Source: Brevundimonas sp. NIBR10 (GTDB lineage: Bacteria > Pseudomonadota > Alphaproteobacteria > Caulobacterales > Caulobacteraceae). From it: 64,000 nucleotides of DNA. The stretch lies in assembly GCF_027912515.1 (NCBI RefSeq), contig NZ_CP115464.1, positions 1,674,001-1,738,000 on the forward strand, in the 5' to 3' direction. Positions 19,197 to 28,881 of the stretch are shown here, piece after piece. Both the position numbers and the translations under genes were made by a program. The stretch's first letter is position 1. Each line of letters starts with the position of its first letter. A model generated the notes under the pieces. That model saw only the letters and a list, made by a program, of their open reading frames with translations. It did no database searches and was not told the DNA's origin.

Positions 19197-19798
19197 GCAA
19201 GACGATCGACTTCATCTTCGATTTCGCCAGCCCGAACGGCTATTTCGCGCTCCGGGCTTTGTCGGGCGTCGCGGAACGAACGGGCGCAACCGTCAACCTG
19301 ATCCCCTGCCTGCTGGGCGGCTTGTTCAAGGCGACGGGCAATCAGGCGCCGATGGTCGCGTTCGGCGGCATCAAGGGCAAGATGGACTACGAGATGCTGG
19401 AAATCCGGCGCTTTATCGCCCGACACGGGCTGACCGCATTCCGGATGAACCCGCACTTTCCGATCAACAGCCTGCTGGCCATGCGCGGGCTGTGCGCCGT
19501 CGCGCCCGGCATGGATTTCGATGCCTATGTCGAGGCGGTGTCGGTGGGCTTCTGGGAACGTCGTCTGGCAATGGGCGACCCGGCTGTGCTCGCCTCGGTC
19601 CTGAGCGAGGCGGGTCTGGACGCCGAGGCGATCCTGACGGCGGCCCAGACCGATCCGGTCAAGGCGAAGCTGGCGGACAACACCGCTGCGGCCGTCGAGC
19701 GCGGAGCCTTTGGCGTGCCCACCTTCTTTGTCGGCGACGAGATGTTCTTCGGCAAGGAACGCTTGGGGCAAGTCGAGGAGATGGTCGCCGCAAAGTGA
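19193..19798 (+). CDS. 2-hydroxychromene-2-carboxylate isomerase-like DsbA-family protein
   Basis: A 201-residue protein of the kappa-GST/DsbA group. It begins SKTIDFIFDFASPNGYFALRAL, where Ser of FASPN is the glutathione-site residue, contains a helical insert, and ends with AFGVPTFFVGDEMFFGKERLG, the cis-proline loop of this fold. 2-hydroxychromene-2-carboxylate isomerase acts in naphthalene breakdown, but most homologues have other glutathione-dependent roles. Start is the GTG overlapping the SDR stop; another GTG lies 15 bases upstream. Confidence 0.83.
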   Translation: MSKTIDFIFDFASPNGYFALRALSGVAERTGATVNLIPCLLGGLFKATGNQAPMVAFGGIKGKMDYEMLEIRRFIARHGLTAFRMNPHFPINSLLAMRGLCAVAPGMDFDAYVEAVSVGFWERRLAMGDPAVLASVLSEAGLDAEAILTAAQTDPVKAKLADNTAAAVERGAFGVPTFFVGDEMFFGKERLGQVEEMVAAK

Positions 19799-19837
19799 TC
19801 GGGCGAGGTTGAGGAACCCACAGCGAATCGCCACCTT

Positions 19838-22333
19838 ATGGCGATCATGAGCGACCGCTCCACAGGCCAGGCTCCGTCCCGCGTCGTCGCGGTGCTGGGC
19901 CCCACCAACACCGGCAAGACCCATCTTGCGGTCGAGCGGATGCTGGGCCACGCCTCGGGCATGATCGGCCTGCCGCTGCGGCTGCTGGCCCGCGAGATCT
20001 ATGAGCGGGTGGTCAGGCTGCGCGGGGCCAATGCGGTGGCCCTGATCACGGGCGAGGAAAAGATCATCCCGCCGCGTCCGCATTTCTGGGTCTGCACCGT
20101 CGAGGCCATGCCGCTGGAGCGGGAGGTCGAGTTCCTGGCCGTGGACGAGATCCAGCTAGTCGCCGATCCCGAACGCGGCCACGTCTTCACCAACCGGATG
20201 CTGCACGCCCGGGGTCGGTTCGAGACCATGTTCCTGGGGGCCGGGACCATGGCCCCCTTGATGCGCCGCCTGATCCCCGACATCGAGATCGTCACGCGCG
20301 AGCGGCTGTCTAACCTCAGCTATGCCGGGTCCAAGAAGCTGACCCGCCTGCCGCGCCGCTCGGCCATCGTCGCCTTCAGCACAGAGCAGGTCTACGCCAT
20401 CGCCGAGCTGATCCGCAGGCAACGGGGCGGGGCGGCCGTGGTCATGGGCAGTCTTTCGCCCCGCACCCGCAACGCCCAGGTCGCCTTGTTCCAGTCGGGC
20501 GAGGTGGACTTCCTGGTCGCCACCGACGCCATCGGCATGGGTCTGAACATGGACGTCGACCATGTCGCCTTCGCCGGGATGCGCAAGTTCGACGGCCGTC
20601 GCACCCGCTGGCTCCACGCCCACGAGATCGCCCAGATCGCCGGCCGTGCCGGCCGCCACATCCGCGACGGCACCTTCGGCGTCACCGGCGAATGCGAGGA
20701 ACTCGATGAGGATCTGGTCGAACAGGTCGTCAACCACCAGTTCGATCCGGTCCAGAACGCGGAATGGCGCAACGCTCGGCTAGACTTCGACACCCTGCCG
20801 GACCTGTTGCGTTCGCTGGTGCAGACACCTCAGCGGGGCGGCCTGAAACTGACCCTGCCCGCCCTGGACGAAACCTTGCTGCGCCGGGCCATGCAGGACG
20901 ACGACATCAAGGCGATCAGCCGCTCGCGCGGGACCATCATGCGGCTGTGGGAATGCTGCCAGCTGCCGGATTTCCAGAAGACGACCCTGGACGAACACGC
21001 CCGACTGTCGCGCGACATCTTCCACGCCCTGACCGGCAAACGCGGCCGGCTGACCGACGACTGGATGGGGCCCCGGTTCGCGGAACTGGATCGCGACGAC
21101 GGCCAGATCGACCAGCTTTCGGCGCGGCTCAGCGGCGTGCGCACCCTGTCCTACATCGCCGCCCGCCCCGACTGGCTGGATCAGGCGCAAGGCTGGCGCG
21201 ACCGCACCCGCGCACTGGAGGACCGGCTGTCGGACGTTCTGCACGACCGCCTGACCGCCCGGTTCGTCGATCGCAAGACCACCGCCCTGATGCGCTCCCT
21301 GCACGACCGCGCCGACACCCTGGCCGAGGTCGCCTCCGACGGCGTCGTCACCGTGGACGGCGAGGCGGTCGGCCATCTGGAGGGGGTTCGATTCGCCGGC
21401 GACAGGGGTGGCTCCGCCCTGGCCGACCGCACGCTGAAGACCGCCGCCCTGCGCGCCGTCACGCCCGAGATCACCCGCCGCCTCGGCCGCCTCGCCGCCG
21501 ACGCCGATGAAGCGTTCAGCGTGACGCCCGAGGGCGACGTGCTCTGGTCGGGTGCTCTGGCCGCGAAAATCGTCAACACCGAACCCTTCTCGCCGCGCGT
21601 CCGGCTGATCGGCGATCTGGGCCCGCAGGCCGCGCGCGACCGGGCCCAGCGCCGCATCGAGGCCTGGCTGGCGGCCGAGGCGGGGCGGGCCCTCCGCGAT
21701 CTGCGCCGTCTGAAACAGGCCATCGAAACCGGCGTCCTCAAGGGCCTGCCGCGCGGCATCGCCTTTCGCCTGCTGGAGGCCGGCGGGGTCATCGACCGCC
21801 GTGACGTCGAGCGCGACCTCGCCGCCCTCAGCCAGGTCGAGCGCCGCACGATCAAGACCTTCGCCATCCGGGTCGGCACCCATTCGGTCTGGCTGCCTAG
21901 CGTGCTCAAACCGCGCGGGCGGGTGCTTGCCCAGGCCTTCGCAGCGACCGAACCTTTCCGCGCGTCGGGGGAGGGGCTGACCCTGTTGCCGCTCCCGGTG
22001 CCGTCGATTCGCGCCCTGTCGGCCTTCGGGCGGCGTACGGTCGGCCGCTGGTCGGCCCCGGTCGAACTGCTGGAACGCCTCGCCGACCTCAAACAGGCGG
22101 CGGGCAAGGGCGACATACCCGTCGACACCCTGACCGGTCTCGGCCTGAAGTCCGGCGAGGCCGGTGCCCTCCTCGCCGCCCTGAAATCCACCCGCGCCCA
22201 GCAGCCGGACCGGCCCGGCAAGCCCCTGGTGGTCAAGGATTCGCCCTTCGCCAGACTGGCCGAACTCACCGCCCCCGCACCGCCCGCCCGCCGCAAGCGG
22301 CCGAGGCGGAAGAAGGCATCACCCTCCGCATGA
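19838..22333 (+). CDS. SUV3-like superfamily 2 RNA/DNA helicase
   Basis: An 831-residue helicase related to the mitochondrial SUV3 degradosome helicase. Motif I is GPTNTGKTH (about 21-29), the Walker B is VDEIQLV (about 102), then SLSPRTRNAQVALFQSGEVDFLVATDAIGMGLNMDV and AQIAGRAGRH (motifs V and VI, about 205-275). The C-terminal half is a long helical region with Leu/Arg repeats and ends in a lysine/arginine-rich tail (KRPRRKKA). ATG 19838 or 19847 could be the start. It overlaps the S4-domain gene (ATGA), linking it to RNA metabolism. Confidence 0.9.
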   Translation: MAIMSDRSTGQAPSRVVAVLGPTNTGKTHLAVERMLGHASGMIGLPLRLLAREIYERVVRLRGANAVALITGEEKIIPPRPHFWVCTVEAMPLEREVEFLAVDEIQLVADPERGHVFTNRMLHARGRFETMFLGAGTMAPLMRRLIPDIEIVTRERLSNLSYAGSKKLTRLPRRSAIVAFSTEQVYAIAELIRRQRGGAAVVMGSLSPRTRNAQVALFQSGEVDFLVATDAIGMGLNMDVDHVAFAGMRKFDGRRTRWLHAHEIAQIAGRAGRHIRDGTFGVTGECEELDEDLVEQVVNHQFDPVQNAEWRNARLDFDTLPDLLRSLVQTPQRGGLKLTLPALDETLLRRAMQDDDIKAISRSRGTIMRLWECCQLPDFQKTTLDEHARLSRDIFHALTGKRGRLTDDWMGPRFAELDRDDGQIDQLSARLSGVRTLSYIAARPDWLDQAQGWRDRTRALEDRLSDVLHDRLTARFVDRKTTALMRSLHDRADTLAEVASDGVVTVDGEAVGHLEGVRFAGDRGGSALADRTLKTAALRAVTPEITRRLGRLAADADEAFSVTPEGDVLWSGALAAKIVNTEPFSPRVRLIGDLGPQAARDRAQRRIEAWLAAEAGRALRDLRRLKQAIETGVLKGLPRGIAFRLLEAGGVIDRRDVERDLAALSQVERRTIKTFAIRVGTHSVWLPSVLKPRGRVLAQAFAATEPFRASGEGLTLLPLPVPSIRALSAFGRRTVGRWSAPVELLERLADLKQAAGKGDIPVDTLTGLGLKSGEAGALLAALKSTRAQQPDRPGKPLVVKDSPFARLAELTAPAPPARRKRPRRKKASPSA

Positions 22334-22623
22334 GCGAAGGCTCGGTCCGCATCGACATCTGGCTGTGGCGCGCGCGGTTCGTGAAGACGCGGTCGCTGGC
22401 CGCCGCCCTCGTCGAGCGCGGGGCCGTCCGCCTCACCCGTCAGGGCCGCCAGACTCGCCTCGACAAGCCCAGCCGTGTCGTCCACCCCGGCGACGAGATC
22501 ACCTTCGCGATCGACGGCCGTGTCACCGCCCTGCGCGTCGAGGCGCTCGGCGAACGGCGCGGACCCCCACTGGAGGCCCGCGCCCTGTATTCCAGTCTTG
22601 AAGGGCTGGACCCTACTGCTTGA
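22330..22623 (+). CDS. S4-domain RNA-binding protein, Hsp15-like
   Basis: A 97-residue protein whose first 60 residues form an S4 RNA-binding domain: RIDIWLWRARFVKTRSLAAAL, VERGAVRLT and VHPGDEITFAI are characteristic. Hsp15 binds free 50S subunits that carry nascent chains. The start overlaps the helicase stop (ATGA, 22330-22333), so the two are translationally coupled. The 3' end overlaps the convergent yceI gene by 11 bases. Confidence 0.88.
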   Translation: MSEGSVRIDIWLWRARFVKTRSLAAALVERGAVRLTRQGRQTRLDKPSRVVHPGDEITFAIDGRVTALRVEALGERRGPPLEARALYSSLEGLDPTA

Positions 22624-23239
22624 CGAACTCGCCCTCGATGTGGAGTTCGACCTCGTCGCCGATGGCCGGAAGACCATAGGACATGCCGAACTCGGACCGC
22701 TTGATCGTGGTCTCGCCGTCGAAGCCGAGGCGATAGGCACCGCGCATCGCGCCCGCCTGGTTGAACTTGACCTCCAGGGTCACCGGCTTGGTCACGCCGT
22801 GCAGGGTCAGGTCGCCGACCACATCGGCCTCGGTCGCGTCGTCGCTGTCGACCGTGATCGTCTTCGCGACGAAGGTGGCGGTCGGGAACTGGGCCGCATC
22901 GAAGAAGTCGGGCGTCTGCAGGTGGGTCTTCAGGCCCGGCGAGGTGTCGTCGAGGCCAGAGATCGGCACGGTCGCCGTCAGGGTCGCCGCCGACGGATTG
23001 GCCGGATCGATGGTCAGGTCGGCCGTCACGCCCGTGAACTGGCCCGTATAGGTCGAAAAGCCCAGATGGTTCAGCGACCACGTGATCTTGCCGTGAGACG
23101 AATCCAGCTTGTAGGTCCCGGCCTGGACCTCGGCCGGGTTCTTGGTCAGGGCGGCCTGGGCGACGACCCCGCCCGAAATCAGGACGGCGGCGGCCCCGGC
23201 CAGGGCGGCGGAACGGATGAAGAGGCGGCGGTTCGACAT
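22613..23239 (-). CDS. YceI-family periplasmic lipid-binding protein
   Basis: YceI proteins are lipocalin-like barrels that bind isoprenoids. The 208-residue protein begins with a leader that matches the Tat consensus (SNRRLFIRS, then a hydrophobic core) and ends near AQA, about residue 29. Family segments: YKLDSSHGKITWSLNHLGFSTYTGQF (about 40-65), DLTIDPANPSAATLTATVPI, FPTATFVAKTI and a C-terminal GLPAIGDEVELHIEGEF. The ATG at 23239 is the natural start. It converges on the S4-domain gene with an 11-base overlap. Confidence 0.92.
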   Translation of the reverse strand: MSNRRLFIRSAALAGAAAVLISGGVVAQAALTKNPAEVQAGTYKLDSSHGKITWSLNHLGFSTYTGQFTGVTADLTIDPANPSAATLTATVPISGLDDTSPGLKTHLQTPDFFDAAQFPTATFVAKTITVDSDDATEADVVGDLTLHGVTKPVTLEVKFNQAGAMRGAYRLGFDGETTIKRSEFGMSYGLPAIGDEVELHIEGEFVKQ

Positions 23240-23450
23240 GGAAACTCCTGGGTTGGGACGGCAATGACGGGAGAACTGTAATCGGTACTGATGCAAATAG
23301 CCGTGTTTCACGTCACCGCAAGAGGGCCGGGGGCGCAAGTGGCGACAGATTTGCTGTTCAACGCATTCAGCCCCGTTCGGTTGACAGTGAGCCCCGTCGG
23401 GGTCATCTGCGCAACCCGACCTTCCCAACCGACAGCGCCTATTCCCGCCC

Positions 23451-23792
23451 ATGACCTACATCGTCACCGACGCCTGCGTGAAATGTAAGTTCATGGACTG
23501 TGTCGAGGTCTGTCCGGTGGACTGCTTCTACGAGGGCGAGAACTTCCTGGTCATCGCGCCGGACGAATGCATCGACTGCGGCGTCTGCGAGCCCGAATGC
23601 CCGATCGACGCCATCAAGCCCGACACCGAAGACGAGCCCGACGGCAAGTGGCTCCAGATCAACGCCTCCTACGCCAAGGTCTGGCCCAACATCACCGTCA
23701 AGGGCACGCCCCCCGCCGACCGCGAGGACTGGGAGCGCGTCGAGAACAAGTTCGAGACCCACTTCAGCCCGAACCCGGGCAAGGGCTCCTGA
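23451..23792 (+). CDS. fdxA: 7Fe-8S ferredoxin FdxA
   Basis: A 113-residue electron carrier of the bacterial 7Fe-8S type. Cysteines at about 9, 12, 17, 21, 25 and then 40, 43, 46, 50 give one [3Fe-4S] and one [4Fe-4S] cluster; [13 protein letters not shown] and [16 protein letters not shown] are diagnostic. The C-terminal 60 residues ([16 protein letters not shown]) are the FdxA extension. The downstream cdnL gene is 300 bases away; FdxA and CdnL neighbour each other in other Caulobacterales, which supports the assignment. Confidence 0.95.
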   Translation: MTYIVTDACVKCKFMDCVEVCPVDCFYEGENFLVIAPDECIDCGVCEPECPIDAIKPDTEDEPDGKWLQINASYAKVWPNITVKGTPPADREDWERVENKFETHFSPNPGKGS

Positions 23793-24091
23793 TCGCCTGC
23801 CGCAAAGCCGCCATAATGCGCCGTCGCGGGCCTTACCCGACGTCCCGCTTTGAAAATCCCCAGTTTTGTGATAGGTTCTCAATCATTGGATCGGGCGGCC
23901 GCATGTTTTCGTGCTCCGCCCGAGTTTGCGACAGAATCCCGTCCATGAAGACGGGATCGGCCAGAGGTTGGGTGATCCGTTTCCGCATTTGACGCCTGCA
24001 CGTTTCCTCCGACAGCTTCGCTGGCGGACGAGAACCTGTCTGCGTCATGCGCCTTCGTGTCTTCGGCCCCTGCGTCCGGGAAAGGAATGAC

Positions 24092-24646
24092 ATGACCACC
24101 AAGAGCGTTCTGGAATTCAAGGTTGGCGACGCGGTCGTCTATCCGGCGCACGGCGTCGGCAAGGTCGCTGCGGTCGAGACCCAGGAAGTCGCCGGCATGT
24201 CGCTGGAAGTCTATGTCGTGACCTTCGACCACGAGAAGATGACCCTGCGCGTCCCCACGAAGAAGGCCAAGACCGCCGGCCTGCGTTCGCTGGCCTCCGA
24301 CGACGTCGTGACCAAGGCCCTGACCACGCTGAAGGGCCGCGCCCGCATCAAGCGCACCATGTGGTCGCGTCGCGCCCAGGAATACGAAGCCAAGATCAAC
24401 TCGGGCGACCTGATCTCGATCGCCGAGGTGGTCCGCGACCTGCACCGCGCGGATTCGCAGCCGGAACAGTCCTATTCCGAGCGCCAGCTCTATGAATCGG
24501 CCCTGGACCGGATGGCCCGCGAGGTCGCCGCCGCCAACCGCATCGACAAGGACGCCGCCGTCCAGCTGCTGGCCAAGTCCCTCAGCGCCAAGAAGGCCAA
24601 CGCCCCCGTCGCCGTCGAGGAAGACGCCGAGGCCGAAGCCGCTTGA
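24092..24646 (+). CDS. cdnL: CarD-family transcription regulator CdnL
   Basis: CdnL binds the RNA polymerase beta subunit and stabilises open complexes at rRNA and other housekeeping promoters. A 184-residue protein starting at ATG 24092 with a strong ribosome site (GGAAAGGAA). The N-terminal RNA polymerase-interacting domain is plain: FKVGDAVVYPAHGVGKVAAVE (about 8-28), then VPTKKAKTAGLRSL. The remaining helical domain (about 70-165) contacts DNA and carries WSRRAQEYEAKINSGDLISIAEVVRDLHR. A strong terminator follows directly. Confidence 0.95.
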   Translation: MTTKSVLEFKVGDAVVYPAHGVGKVAAVETQEVAGMSLEVYVVTFDHEKMTLRVPTKKAKTAGLRSLASDDVVTKALTTLKGRARIKRTMWSRRAQEYEAKINSGDLISIAEVVRDLHRADSQPEQSYSERQLYESALDRMAREVAAANRIDKDAAVQLLAKSLSAKKANAPVAVEEDAEAEAA

Positions 24647-24672
24647 TCCCTCCCGGATCGCCGAATGCAGAA

Positions 24673-24703
24673 AGGCCCGGTGGAAACACCGGGCCTTTTT
24701 TTG
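24673..24703 (+). terminator. Rho-independent terminator after cdnL
   Basis: A ten-base-pair perfect stem, AGGCCCGGTG with CACCGGGCCT, closes on a GAAA tetraloop and is followed by a run of seven T. One of the clearest terminators in the window. Longer starts of the RTX gene would have to cross it, which argues for a later start. Confidence 0.93.
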
Positions 24704-24855
24704 GGCGAGCCGCGGCCGAAGGTCTGCTTTCCGGTGCCATGTTTCTGACAGCTCTCGACCCGAAGCGGACCTTGGCGATCACCATTTTGGGCCTGCAATC
24801 TGCAGTAGCGATCGGAAAGGAGACGGGTTACGTGACCTTGGCCCAGGAGTACGAC

Positions 24856-27099
24856 ATGCCTTTTTTCACCGGAACGAGCAGCGCCGACACCCTGACCGGA
24901 TCGTCAGGTGACGATCAAGTCTATGGCTTCGACGGCGACGACGTGCTGTCGGGGGGCGAGGGGAACGACTTTCTGCACGGCGGGATTGGCGACGACATCC
25001 TAATTGGCGGATCGGGTGGCGACGTATTCTACGGCGGTGCCGGGGCGGACATCATTCGTTACATCCGCGCCAACGAGTCCGGCGGCGGGGTGGTCACAGA
25101 CTTCGAGAGCGGCGTGGACCGCATCGAAGTGCTCGATTTCGGCCCGATCGAAATCCTTTGGCGGGAAGACGGGACTAGTCTGATCAGGACGTCGCCGCCG
25201 GGGATGTCACTGACGGTCAACACCCTGGTGAACTTGGCAGACGTGGTCGCTACGAGCGAAATTTCCATCCGGGGCACTAGTCGAGGTGACCGCCTGATCG
25301 GCACGGCCAACCGAGAGTTTCTATACGGCCAGAGCGGCGACGATATCCTTTCGGGCAGGGCAGGCCATGATTTCATCAACGGAGGTGCCGGCGACGATCT
25401 CGTCAGCGGCGACGACGGGAACGACTTACTTGTCGGCTGGGAAGGCAACGATCTGATCGAGGGTGGCGCGGGTTCGGACCAGCTGGCTGGCGGGCTGGGG
25501 CTCGACACGTTGACCGGCGGTGAAGGCGTCGATTCATTCCAGTTCGCAGCCGGTGATTCAACAGAGTCTGCCATCGACTCGATCGTCGATTTCCAGACCG
25601 GGGTAGACCGCTTGTTGGCTGTCGGTGTGGTCAACGGCAGCGTCAGCTTGGTTCGGGTAAGCAGCACATCCACCTTGGTCTTCGCCAGGCATGCGACGGG
25701 GCCCCAGACGGTGATCGGCGTCAATGGCCTGATCCAGGCCGGCGATGTTTCCGACCCGACCAGCCAGGCTCCACGTTTCAACATGATTGGGTTCGACGGG
25801 GCGGATCTGCTGATCGGATCCGACTGGAGTGACACCTTGAACGGCGGCGCGGGCGATGACGTGCTGAACGGGGGCGCGGGCGACGATGTGCTGACCGGAG
25901 GTGACGGCGTTGACCTCATGACCGGAGGTGCGGGGGCGGACCAGTTCATCTACGGGGCCTTCAGCACCGCCGGGGCAGACACCATTACAGATTTCCAGAC
26001 CGGGATCGACGCGATCAACCTGACTGCGCTGCAGCCCGAAAGCATCAGAATTCAGCGTCTCTCGAACGGGGACAGTTATGTTCTCGCGAACTACAACGCC
26101 CAGTTCAACGGCAGCATACCGATCTATGTCCAGAGGACATTGCAAGGCTCCGATTTCATTCTGGCCAGTCGCACCGACATCCCGATCGACTTTAATGGCT
26201 CATCAGGTGCGGACTGGATCGTGGGCGCCGCTTCGAACGACACGATAACCGGGGGTCGGGGCGCGGACGCCCTAGCCGGGGGCTTGGGTGCCGACATCTT
26301 CAACTATTTGGCCGTTACCGAATCGACTGCTAGCGCCACTGACAATATTTATGATTTCGAGACCGGCATCGACAAGATCTGGCTCAATATCCGGGGCGGG
26401 TTGACGGCCGTAAGCATCGTCCGCACCGACAATGGCTCCAGCTTCATTTTTGCGGACGCGGCAGGCGGGAGCCTGCTGATCTCCGCAGCCGGACGGGCCG
26501 TCAATGGCAATGATGTCTTGTATGGGTCCGCTGTCGCCGGGACCACTTTCGGCGTTTATCTGATCGGCTCCAGCCAGGCCGACGTTCTGATAGGCTCCAG
26601 CCTGGCCGATCCGATCCAGGGCGGGGCGGGGAACGACAGCATCACTGGCGGCGGCGGAGCGGACGTGCTGTTCGGAGACGGCGGAGCGGACACCTTCGTC
26701 TATCGGGCGGCGTCGGATTCGACGGTCGCCGCCGCTGACACGATCTTTGGATTTGTGTCTGGCCAGGACCGGCTCGACCTCAGCGCGGTGCGGACGGGCG
26801 GATCGGATACGTTCGGCATCGCATATGCCAACGGCGGCAGCTTCCTGTTCGTCGACCTGGGCGGAAACGGCACGAACGATATGCTGATCCAGCTGGCCGG
26901 CACGACGCTGGCGGCCTCGGACATCCGCTGGAGCGCCGGCGCGGGCGAGCTGGAGCCGTCGATCAAGGACGCGGGGCCGGAAGTTCTATCGGTCTCGGAC
27001 GACATCGGCGGTCCCGGCGTCGCCATCCCCTCAGACAGCGACGTCATGGCCTTCCTCGGCGAGGCGGCGTCGGCGCGCGGGCACGACTGGTATCTATAG
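24856..27099 (+). CDS. RTX calcium-binding repeat protein, probably exported by type I secretion
   Basis: From ATG 24856 (AGGAG seven bases upstream) the protein has 747 residues and no signal peptide; it begins PFFTGTSSADTLTG. It contains five groups of GGxGxDxUx nonapeptides (near 24.9, 25.35, 25.8, 26.2 and 26.6 kb), each followed by a DxIxDFxTGxDxI segment of the serralysin C-terminal type. RTX repeats fold into calcium-stabilised beta-rolls after secretion. No enzymatic domain is seen, and no type I transporter gene lies in the window. An alternative GTG at 24832 also has a plausible ribosome site. The acidic C-terminus (MAFLGEAASARGHDWYL) may hold the secretion signal. Confidence 0.9.
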   Translation: MPFFTGTSSADTLTGSSGDDQVYGFDGDDVLSGGEGNDFLHGGIGDDILIGGSGGDVFYGGAGADIIRYIRANESGGGVVTDFESGVDRIEVLDFGPIEILWREDGTSLIRTSPPGMSLTVNTLVNLADVVATSEISIRGTSRGDRLIGTANREFLYGQSGDDILSGRAGHDFINGGAGDDLVSGDDGNDLLVGWEGNDLIEGGAGSDQLAGGLGLDTLTGGEGVDSFQFAAGDSTESAIDSIVDFQTGVDRLLAVGVVNGSVSLVRVSSTSTLVFARHATGPQTVIGVNGLIQAGDVSDPTSQAPRFNMIGFDGADLLIGSDWSDTLNGGAGDDVLNGGAGDDVLTGGDGVDLMTGGAGADQFIYGAFSTAGADTITDFQTGIDAINLTALQPESIRIQRLSNGDSYVLANYNAQFNGSIPIYVQRTLQGSDFILASRTDIPIDFNGSSGADWIVGAASNDTITGGRGADALAGGLGADIFNYLAVTESTASATDNIYDFETGIDKIWLNIRGGLTAVSIVRTDNGSSFIFADAAGGSLLISAAGRAVNGNDVLYGSAVAGTTFGVYLIGSSQADVLIGSSLADPIQGGAGNDSITGGGGADVLFGDGGADTFVYRAASDSTVAAADTIFGFVSGQDRLDLSAVRTGGSDTFGIAYANGGSFLFVDLGGNGTNDMLIQLAGTTLAASDIRWSAGAGELEPSIKDAGPEVLSVSDDIGGPGVAIPSDSDVMAFLGEAASARGHDWYL

Positions 27100-27325
27100 C
27101 GCAGAGAGGTCCGCTAACCCCCCATAGCAGACCTCACGAGAGACCGCTTTCGGCACGTTTCAGCGCCTATCCCGGCTTGTCCAACCGCTCCAGGTTTCAA
27201 ACTTCAACCGTCCAATCCCAATGAAACAAAGGGATTGCTCCTGCGATGACCCCCTCGAACGCGCCCAGGTCAGAGCCTGTGTCATCCTCGCCGCCTCTGT
27301 GGACGATGAGCGTAAGGAGGGGGTC

Positions 27326-27880
27326 GTGGACCGATTGGAAGATGAGTCGGGCGAGACGTCGCGTCGCCGGGGCGGTGGACGGCCTGCGGCGCCGGAGGCT
27401 GTCTGGGCGCGGGTGCGCGAGGACTATGTTGGGGGACTGTCCGCCTCCGACTGTCGGCGTCGGCACGGCGTCGGGCTGACGGCCCTGTATGAACGCGCCC
27501 GCGCCGAGGGCTGGCGGCGCGCGGACCTGCCCTGGGCCCCGGGGTTCGAGCTCGATCCCGCCGACGAGGGTGCCGCGCTGGATATGGCGATCGACGGCGA
27601 TCTCGATCAGGTCGATCACCCTCTGATGATCGAGGTCGCCGACCAGCGGATGAAGCGTGCCGTGCTGCGCGGCGATGCGAACGGGGCCTTGCGCTGGCGG
27701 CGCATTCGGCTGGCGCTCGAGGCGGACCTGGCCGAGATCGACCGCAATTTCGAGGCCCTGGAACGCGAAATGCAGCCGGTTCGTGCTCGCCTCGCCCAGC
27801 AAGCCCAAACGGCTGAAACGGTTGAAACGGTCGACGATGTCTCAAGAGCCCTCGACCGGCTCATGGCCGCATCCGGGTGA
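27326..27880 (+). CDS. Hypothetical protein with an HTH-like segment
   Basis: A 184-residue protein from GTG 27326, chosen because AAGGAGG lies just upstream; an earlier ATG at 27221 would add 35 residues. After an Arg/Gly-rich start there is a helix-turn-helix-like segment (YVGGLSASDCRRRHGVGLTALYERA, about 30-54), reminiscent of small terminase-type or homeodomain-like HTH. A coiled-coil-like acidic helix (LALEADLAEIDRNFEALEREM) follows. Cargo of unknown function; may bind DNA. Confidence 0.6.
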   Translation: MDRLEDESGETSRRRGGGRPAAPEAVWARVREDYVGGLSASDCRRRHGVGLTALYERARAEGWRRADLPWAPGFELDPADEGAALDMAIDGDLDQVDHPLMIEVADQRMKRAVLRGDANGALRWRRIRLALEADLAEIDRNFEALEREMQPVRARLAQQAQTAETVETVDDVSRALDRLMAASG

Positions 27881-27885
27881 CGCCC

Positions 27886-28353
27886 TCAGAAATACTCGGC
27901 GTTGGCCGGGCACACCGCCGCGATCCGCCGCGCCGTGATGCTGGCCGGCAGATAGGGGGTGCCGCGCGCCAGCTGGGCTCCGCCGCTGAAGCGGAAGCTT
28001 TCGGTGCGATAGGTGCCGCTCAGCCGCACATTGACCCGGCGACCCTTGCGATCGGTGCAGGTGCCCTCGAATCGGGCATTGCCGCCGGCGAACTGGCGCA
28101 CCGGATAGGTGCAGCGCCAGCGCCGCGTCGACAGGCCGCCGACGAAGCGGTTGATCTCGGACGGCCGCACGCATTTCTGTTCGGTGTCGCGGATGCCTAC
28201 GGCCGAGGTCGTGTATTCCCAATAGCCGGGCAGGACGGTGTCGGCCCCGCCCGACTGGGCCAGGCTCGCCGGCGCGGCCAGCAGGGCCCCGGCGGCCAGG
28301 GCAGGGGCCGCCACGGCGACCAGACGGAGAGCGAGCGCGGTGAAGGTCATCAT
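27886..28353 (-). CDS. Secreted DUF3617-like protein
   Basis: A 155-residue protein with a long hydrophobic signal peptide (about 1-33, ending SLAQ) and four cysteines in the mature part that could form two disulphides. PGYWEYTTSAVGI and KCVRPSEINRFV resemble DUF3617, a periplasmic family of unknown role. It converges on the upstream hypothetical gene, with five bases between stops. Confidence 0.62.
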   Translation of the reverse strand: MMTFTALALRLVAVAAPALAAGALLAAPASLAQSGGADTVLPGYWEYTTSAVGIRDTEQKCVRPSEINRFVGGLSTRRWRCTYPVRQFAGGNARFEGTCTDRKGRRVNVRLSGTYRTESFRFSGGAQLARGTPYLPASITARRIAAVCPANAEYF

Positions 28354-28562
28354 ACAGCCCTTGTAGTCACAGACTTCGACGCTGACACGACTATATGGCG
28401 GGATTTGAACCGGCGCTGAATGGCTGCGGGTGCCTGCAAAGCCTTGACGCGGCGGCTCCGGTTCCTCTATACGGCCCCCTCTCGCGCAAGGGGCAACTCT
28501 TGCGCGCTTCCCGTTTCATGCCGGCGCGACGCTCGCGAAGGCCCGCTTTCAAGGATTACGCG

Positions 28563-28859
28563 ATGTCGCGTCGTTGCGAACTCACCGGTATCGGCCCGAT
28601 GGTCGGCCACAGCGTGAGCCACTCGAATGTGAAGACCAAGCGCCGGTTCCTGCCGTCGCTGAAGAAGGTCAAGCTGGCGTCGGAGGCCCTGGGCCAGTCC
28701 TACACCCTGCGCATCTCCAACGCCGCCCTGCGCACCCTGGACTACAAGGGTGGCCTGGACGCCTTCATCGTCAAGGCCGGCGACGAGCAGCTCTCGCCCA
28801 CCGCCCAGAAGATCAAGCGCCAGGTCAAGGCCAAGATCGCCGAACTCGCCGCCGCCTGA
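28563..28859 (+). CDS. rpmB: 50S ribosomal protein L28
   Basis: A 98-residue ribosomal protein. MSRRCELTGIGPMVGHSVSHSNVKTKRRFLPSLKKV is the family pattern, with Cys5 the only remaining cysteine of a lost zinc ribbon. The proteobacterial L28 length and the C-terminal VKAKIAELAAA agree. ATG 28563 is the start. Followed by a strong terminator. Confidence 0.97.
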   Translation: MSRRCELTGIGPMVGHSVSHSNVKTKRRFLPSLKKVKLASEALGQSYTLRISNAALRTLDYKGGLDAFIVKAGDEQLSPTAQKIKRQVKAKIAELAAA

Positions 28860-28881
28860 TTCGGGCGCCGCGCTGATATCG

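Noticed and set aside
28370..28420. A tRNA-like T-arm (GGTTCAAATCCCGCC on the minus strand)
   Set aside because: No matching acceptor, D or anticodon arms could be found, so it is not a tRNA; at most a remnant.
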